A DNA stretch of 64,000 nucleotides from Ahaetulla prasina (taxonomy: Eukaryota > Chordata > Lepidosauria > Squamata > Colubridae): positions 164,567,252-164,631,251 of the forward strand of contig NC_080540.1 of NCBI RefSeq assembly GCF_028640845.1. Reading direction: 5' to 3'. Positions 57,547 through 64,000 of the stretch are shown one piece after another (position 1 is the stretch's first letter; each line of letters opens with the position of its first letter). A model generated the notes under the pieces. That model did no database searches. It worked only from the letters and a program-made list of their open reading frames with translations, and was not told the DNA's origin. The position numbers were made by a program, and so were the translations under genes.

Positions 57547-59718
57547 CACAACTGGAAACTCTTGGTGTTTTGTTTGAAAATGTTTCACTTCTCATCCAAG
57601 GAGCTCTTTCTGGTCTGAAGAAACTTCGTGAATGAGAAGCTAAATGTGGAATATGGAATAAAATGTACAATTGGCTCGAAAATAGAAACCAAACAGGGAA
57701 TGTTTAACCTAGTACTGATGAAACCTAAATTGGAGTAACCGAACAACATTAAATAAAGAGATGTAAATATAAATGAATATAAATCGGTAGACAAGAATAA
57801 TGAATACTACTATTTGCGTTAATATATACATTGGTGTAATGTTATTAAACTACCATTGAGAAGTAAATAGATATGACAGAATAGAGAACCACAAAAGCAA
57901 AATACGTATGTCGAAACAGAAAGCTGTAAAATGACCTTAGATGTTTAGTATTAGTATTGTATTGTTTGTTGTGTTTTGTTTTGTTTTGATGTATTTGTGG
58001 CTGTTTTTTAAAAAAAGACAAAACTGTTTAATAAAAATTATTTAAAAAAAAAAGAGAGAGAGAAGCTAAATGTTTTCAAAGAAAATACCAAGAAAGCCCA
58101 GTTGTCTTTTGGAAAAAGCACCTTTGGGACAATCATGACCTAAAAGATTAAGGATCTTCACAGACAAACAACAACGGACAAATCTGATCTCCCACTGCAC
58201 TAGTCAATTTGGGGGAAGGTGGAGTGATGTTGTATTCAGACTAACCTTCCCAAAGCTGGCACTCTCTAGATATGCTGGTGTTCCCATACACACACACCCA
58301 AGAAATTCTTCAATTATAAATCTGGGACATCTTAGAAATCCCACCCAATGACTATGCTCAATAATGTTTGGGAGGACGCTGTTGATGTTATTAAAATTTA
58401 TTCAAATAGCATGGAAGTAGTTCAAAATGCTCTTCTTTCTAATCATTTCTGATTAATGATAGTATTGGTACTACATTATCTACGTATATGATATGATTTC
58501 TAAATCAGCTGGATTTAGAAATAAATTAAATCAAAGCCAAGAAGTGCAGTTCAAATATTATGAATGCCCTAACAACAAGATACCAGGGGACAACCCAGTT
58601 CTGCCTCCCATAATCTGAAAAAGGGTCAGATTCTTAATTCAAGTAGTTTTATTTTGTTATACTTTTTAAATTTGTTGTGCCCAGCCCTTGTTACTCTATG
58701 CCAGTCTTTGAGGATAACAAAGGTTTGGCTACATTTGATTAATTTAAGTGCACGGATGCAGAAGAAAATCTAATGTCCATGTTTTTTATGTTTTTTATTA
58801 TTAAAATATGGATAGAGCTACTTGTCTTCTGCCAAAATGATAAGGAGCTGCTAATGGAATTCCCAGAGCTATTATGAGTAGTTATCAATAGCTTTGAGCT
58901 TTCCCCTGATCTGTTCTGCATCTGCACATATCGCTGTATGTTTCTCTAATGAATTTACCATTAAGGAGAAGGGAAGCCCTAGCCGTTAGGCAATATACTC
59001 TACTGCCAGGAGTGTCTCAATGTATTGTCTTATTTCATAAAGTTATAGGGAAAAATCATTCCAGAGGGTACAGTTCAGACTCTTGAGAAAGTTGATGTCT
59101 CAAAATGTCCAGGCCTGGACCAGGGAGGAGTCGAGCAAACACACACACACACACAATTCAGCAACTCAAGAATCCCGGTTTTACTTCCCACCCATAGGCC
59201 GCAGCCTTGGTACACATTGAATCTAGCACACAGTTCCGTGCAAAGTCAGTGCTGGGAGCTCTCACCTCCCAGCACATTTTATAGTCTGGGCCACGCCAGC
59301 TGACCAGCCTGCTCTGCCTGCTGTTCACCCAGCATTTGGTTGCAGGCCGCTGCTGGTGCCAACCATGGCTGGAACCACCCAGAAAAATTCCCTGCCACTG
59401 GTGCAGTCCTGATATGCTTCACTGCTGCCGCTGCCGCAGTCTCTACAGCCCCCCTCACCGGTGAAGAAATCCGCTCCGTGCACCCCACCACCACTTCCAC
59501 CACCCGCAGCCCCGGATCGGGACTCGACATGGTGTTGGTCAACTCTGTAGGGTCATCAGACTGAGGTCTTCTTCCTCTCTCAACTCAAGGCAGGGAAAAC
59601 ATTGAGAAGAGCATCCACATCTCATTATCATCACCTATCACATTTCACTCAACAAGATGAGAGGGATCCAGAAAATAATTTTGAGAAAAGGCATACTGAA
59701 AACTCTCTAAGGACCTTG
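57537..59718. repeat. Mosaic duplication, last unit e-f-g-h
   Basis: Begins at TTTTCCAAAA after the LINE piece and continues e, f, g, h in native order. From 59719 it runs on into single-copy DNA. Segment h ends GGACCTTGGCAACAGAG here, the presumed ancestral right flank. Confidence 0.86.
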
Positions 59719-60001
59719 GCAACAGAGAACCTTGAGGCTCATTTGGCATCTGAAATGGGCTTTCAAAATGCCAAACTTAGATCTTTTGAGTCTGAAGACG
59801 TCTCAGCAGTTTGTAGAGTTACAGAAGGAACAGTTTTCTCCCTTCTGCTCTACAAAGTTTTCTCCATCCATCTTGCTACAGCTCTGTCCTTCTTCTTACC
59901 TTTCAGTTCTTAAACTTCTGAAGAGTCATGTACAAAGGAGACTAGGGCGAAATGGATCAGAGGCATTTCACATCTTTTCTTTATCCCACCTTTAAGTAGT
60001 T
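59719..60001. other. Single-copy flank right of the mosaic
   Basis: No family recognised; short chance frames only. Confidence 0.5.
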
Positions 60002-61478
60002 CAAGACCTACAGCTCTTATGCACCAAGCATAGGCTTCCGCAGAAGCTACCAATGTATTACCAGCTTCCTATGAACAAGGGCAAATGCTCAGTCTTACAT
60101 ATTGGGAAAAAGAACCCTAACACTAAGTACAAGTTTGATGGACATTACCTTACAGATGACCCCCACCCTGTTAAAGACCTTGGAGTTTTCATATCAAATG
60201 ACCTAAGTGCCAAAGCCGACTGCAAGTACATAACAAAAAGAGCTCTAAGAGTTGTAAACCTACTTTTACGCAGCTTCTTTTCCAAAAACACTACACTACT
60301 AACCAGAGCATACAAAACATTTGCTAGACCCATTCTTTTTTTTTTTTTTTTTTTTTATAAAAAAGTTTTATTTTTACAATCTTATCAAATAATTCATCCA
60401 ATGTACAGTTATATACAATTAGTCGGGCCTGCCCAGTCACCACCCCCCTTTTTAACACTCTTCCCTCTTCTACCTTCTTTTACTTTCCAAACCTTCCTCT
60501 CCTTCTCTTATCTACCTCCTCTCCTCCCTCCACCCTACACTCTTCTCCCTCTTCTACCCCTCTTCCTTCCTCTTCTCCTCTTTCCTACCTCCTACTCTCT
60601 CTTTTTTCCCTCCCCACCGTTCTAAAATGGCAACTGGTCAGAGAGCAAACTACATTAATTATATTTTATACATCTTCAATAATCCCTGTACATTAACCAT
60701 CACTCCATCACTAACCTCAACTAATTCCTTCCCTTTACCCCACCCCCACCCCGACTTCCCAGAACAAAATGCAGGGTATCAAAACTAACAATCATAATCT
60801 AAAATAGACCCATTCTTGAATACAGCTCACCTGTCTGGAACCCATACCACATCTCAGACATTAATACAACTGAACACATCCAGAAATATTTTACAAGAAG
60901 AGTTCTCCGCTCCTCTGAAAACAACAAAATACCTTATACCACCAGACTTGAAATCCTGGGATTAGAAAATTTAGAACTCCGCCGACTCCGACAAGGCCTG
61001 TGTTTAACTCACAGAATCATCTATTGCAATGTCCTTCCTGTTAAATACTACTTCAGCTTCAATCGCAATAATACAAGAGCAAACAATAGATTCAAACTTA
61101 ATGTTAACCGCTTCAATCTTAATTGCAGAAAATATGACTTCTGCAACAGAGTTGTTAATGCTTGGAACTCACAACTTGACTCTGTGGTCTCTTCTCAAAC
61201 TCCCAAAAGCTTTAACCAAAAACTGTCTATTATTGACCTCGCCCCATTCCTAAGAGGACTATAAGGGGCGTGCATAAGAGCACAAAAGTGCCTACCGTTC
61301 CTGTCCTATTGTTCCCTTTCATTATATCAAATTAATACTTTTGCTTATATATATACATATTTTAGCCTATATTTTATATTTTATACATATTTTAGCCTAT
61401 ATATATGTTTATATGATATGTTGTTGTTTTTATGTCAATGTTTGCGTATACTGTTGTGACAAAATAAAAAATAAAAAA
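60002..61478 (+). mobile_element. CR1-clade LINE 3' portion, AAAT-type tail, split by an L1
   Basis: Left part 60002-60337 and right part 60805-61478. The left frame gives MNKGKCSVLHIGKKNPNTKY, VKDLGVFISNDLSAKA and ALRVVNLLLRSFF. The right part gives YFTRRVLRSSENNK-like, LENLELRRLRQGL and the LRGL end. The tail is GTTGTGACAAAATAAAAAAT-like. The coding part is the RT thumb and C-terminus. Confidence 0.87.
60338..60804 (-). mobile_element. Short L1 3' end inserted in the CR1-clade LINE
   Basis: Poly-T, then AAAAAGTTTTATTTTTACAA and the pyrimidine-rich complement of the L1 3' UTR at 41980-42430. TAGACCCATTCTT is duplicated at 60325-60337 and 60805-60817. It carries only 3' UTR. Confidence 0.94.
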
Positions 61479-61487
61479 GGCAAAAGA

Positions 61488-61656
61488 AGAATGGAATGAC
61501 AGAGAACGAGGTGGATGGATGGAGTCACTGAAGCAGTCGGCATGAGTTTAAATGGACTCCAGAGGATGGTAGAGGTCAGGAAGGCCTGGAGGAACGTTGT
61601 CAATGGGGTCGCGATGGGTCGGACACGACTTCACAACTAACAACAACAACATGTCC
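61488..61656 (+). mobile_element. BovB (RTE-clade) LINE 3' end
   Basis: GGATGGATGGAGTCACTGAA, GACTCCAGAGGATGGTAGAG, GGCCTGGAGGAACGTTGTCA and GGTCGGACACGACTTCACAA match the BovB end at 33318-33668 in the opposite strand. It ends in AACAACAACAAC. Confidence 0.9.
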
Positions 61657-61904
61657 CGTGCTTCTATCCTGGAGATATAGAAGTTTTAAAATGGCATCTC
61701 CACACTTCTGATTCAATCTGCACCATTCCTTTTTACATAATACAAGCCACCTTGCTCCCTGAACTGCAAGCCATAACAGATGGATATGGCAAATTTTGTA
61801 TCCGCCATCCGTGTCAACATAAAGAAACAGGAATTCCCAAAAGTCCGAATCCCACATAAATTATGGGCCTATCGTTAGTGGGATCATGGTGTGTATAGAG
61901 AATA

Positions 61905-62321
61905 CAGATAGTTCTTGATGTATGACCCCAATTGAGCCCCAAATTTCTGTTGCTAAGTGAGAAATTTATTAAGTGAGTTTTGCCCCATTTTACGACTTTT
62001 TACGACTTTTTACATTTTACGACTTGCCACATTTGTTAATTGAAACATTGCAGTTTTTAAATTAGAGACATGGTTGTTATGTGAATCTGGCTTCTCCACT
62101 GATTTTCCCGTCAGAAGGTTGCAAAAGGGGATCCCATGACCCCGGGACACTGCAACCGTCATAAATATGAGCCAGTTGCCAAGCGTTTAAATCTTGATCA
62201 TGTGATCATGGGAGTGCTGCAACGGTCATAAGTGTGAAAAATGGTCGTAAGTCACTTTTTTCAGTGCTATTGTAACCTCCAACAGTCACTAAATGAACTG
62301 TTGTAAGTCGAGGACTACCGG
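61905..62321. mobile_element. TA-flanked MITE, CAGGTAGTCC family, copy 6
   Basis: Starts CAGATAGTTCTTGATGTATG after TA and ends GTCGAGGACTACCGG before TA. The interior has GACCCCGGGACACTGCAACC and a short TTTTTACGAC tandem (about 61985-62010). Confidence 0.84.
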
Positions 62322-62462
62322 TAATCTAAGAGGAAGGCAGGGCAAAAGCTTACACTTTCCTGTTCTGATGGGTGATTGTGGTTTTTAATTAGCACCTGGA
62401 ACTCCCTTTGAACTTTTCCTGCTCTGATAATCATGACCTGGCCATGAGTTCCAAATCCAACC

Positions 62463-62750
62463 CAGAGGTGGGTTTCAAAAATTTTTACTACCAGTTCTGT
62501 GGTTGTGGCTTGGTGGGCATGGCATGGCTTGGTGAGCGTGGCAAATACGGCAAAATCTCCATTCCCATCCCACTCCAGGGGACAGATACTGTAAAATCCC
62601 CATTTCCTCCCGATCAGCTGGGACTCAGGAGGCAGAGAATAGATGAAGGCAGGGCCAGTCAGAGATGTTATTTACTGGTTCTCCAAACTGCTCAAAATTT
62701 CTGCTACTGGTTCTCCAGAACTGGTCAGAACCTGCTGAAACCCACCTCTG
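62463..62750. mobile_element. hAT MITE, family 1, exact 8-bp target duplication
   Basis: CAGAGGTGGGTTTCAAAAA to CTGAAACCCACCTCTG, with ATCCAACC repeated exactly at 62455-62462 and 62751-62758. The best-preserved ends of the family in the window. Confidence 0.95.
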
Positions 62751-63659
62751 ATCCAACCCTTCCTGAGTGCTAGGAACTTATGGGACTCTGCTTGGAGTTA
62801 GGACTAAAAGTCCTGCTGAGCTATTTTCACAGCCTCTCCACTCCACAGCTGCCATCTTTCAGACCACATTTTTATAGAGCTTTCACATTAGAGAGACTTT
62901 ATTTGAGAAGGGGGGAAAATAAGTTTGAGGAGTGGGGTGGGTGGGGGAATTTAGCTTTCGCACTCCTTCCCCTTGGCCTCCTGGCTCAAACAAAGCCCCC
63001 ATTTACTGCCTGAATATCGCACTTATGTTTAAGGTATTTCCACCAGAAAGAAGGCAGGCGGGGGATCCCAAACCTTTTTTCCGTGAATTAGCTCACTTTT
63101 TTTTTTTTTATAATATGGCTAAGCAAGCTGAGGCCTGTCTTACAAACAGCCAAGCAGGAAAGTCTGAGCAAGCCTCCTCCTCCCATCCACACATCCCTCG
63201 CATTAGGAAGGGAGGGTAACTTTCAGCATAGGCATCTGAGTTTCCCAAAAAATGACTTCCTCATCTCAAGTCTCCTTTTCTATATCCAAGGTTGTCCCAG
63301 GAGACAAGCAAAAGCTCTCAGCTGCTCTGGTGAAGAGTGAGGTGCAAGGAATGGCAAGCCAAGAGAAGAAGCTGAAGGTACATGGAAAACAGGAGTACAA
63401 TTCGAATTAGCACCCAGAGACTCAGGACTAGCACAGGAAGGAATAGTCGGGCCAATTCTTTTGGACAGAGGTTTGTTGGTGCACTTGGAAAACTATTCTC
63501 CGATTCCTAAGCCTGCGTTTTCTTTCTGCATCACAACCATCCTTTATTTAAAACAACAGCTTCACTTTAATTTTCAAAACTCTGGTTCCCCTTCTGCTCA
63601 GATCTGGGATTCCCAGTCTTGTCCACAGGATTAATAGTTAATCAAACCTATCTGGAAAT
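62751..63659. other. Non-coding stretch without recognised features
   Basis: Nothing recognised. Confidence 0.4.
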
Positions 63660-63772
63660 CCCAAACCCTTCCCTCTCCTTCTCCTCTCCTCTCCTCTTCT
63701 CTCCTCACCCCTTTCTCTTCTCTCCCCTCCCCTCTCCTCTCCTCTGTTCATCTCTCCTCTCTTCTCCTGTCC
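63660..63772 (+). repeat. Polypyrimidine tract (CTCTCCTCTC-type)
   Basis: About 110 bases mostly C and T with TCTCC words. Confidence 0.88.
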
Positions 63773-64000
63773 CAATTCCATCTTGCACACCAATTAAAAC
63801 TTTTTCTATAGCTAGACATTCTTCTCACAATTATACATGCTCTGGTCACCTCTTGCTTAGACGAGAACTCCTTAAAGTGTGGTTCTAGGACCTCTGGGGG
63901 TTCTCCCAAGCCCCCTCAGGGGTCCACAAAATCGAAATTATTTGCCAGCCTATGTTGAAAAATAGTACAATATTGAAACTTCCTCAAAAATTGTGGGAAG

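Overview
This window is vertebrate nuclear DNA, most likely from a snake (inference). The evidence is the repeat content: CR1/L3-type LINE ends that run into ATTCT microsatellites, a Sauria-type SINE, BovB (RTE) LINE ends, L2 and L1 LINEs, an R4/Dong-like LINE relic, and many short hAT and TA-flanked MITEs. There is no prokaryotic gene organisation, and nearly all open frames are chance or transposon frames.

One host coding exon is recognisable. On the minus strand, 16684-16858 encodes the 58-residue N-terminal A (AF-1) region of retinoic acid receptor gamma isoform 1 (RARG). It ends at a GTAAGT donor in phase 1, and a likely acceptor with a perfect TACTAAC branch point lies 5' of it. The rest of RARG should lie left of position 1, so 1-16683 reads as intron. 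A CpG-rich island at about 24.29-25.54 kb, next to a ~390-bp polypyrimidine tract, is the best candidate for the upstream promoter.

Layout. 1-16.6 kb: intron with hAT MITEs, an R4-like relic, two L2 fragments (one nested in a MITE), a 5'-truncated L1 with a 15-bp target duplication, and tandem SINEs. 16.7-17.0 kb: RARG exon. 17.1-23.0 kb: MITEs and CR1-clade LINE fragments. 23.6-25.5 kb: polypyrimidine tract and CpG island. 25.5-46 kb: mostly unrecognised non-coding DNA with scattered insertions, including an inverted pair of MITEs and a three-layer nest (TA-flanked MITE hit by a second MITE and by a solo LTR with a 5-bp target duplication). 46.2-61.5 kb: a scrambled mosaic duplication. Segments here called a to h occur in the order a-b-c-d / d-e / b / g / a-b-c-d-e-f-g-h / d'-e-f-g' / LINE piece / e-f-g-h. 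Five of the seven joins sit on 10-12 bp shared by the two parent segments. 61.5-64 kb: BovB end, two MITEs and a pyrimidine tract.

The most notable structure is the mosaic at 46.2-59.7 kb. It can be read as one colinear a-to-h locus copied several times by template switching at short homologies. Transposons shaped it: one join lies inside a palindromic hAT MITE, one join picked up 270 bp of a neighbouring LINE, and a CR1/L3 insertion in one copy only post-dates the duplication.
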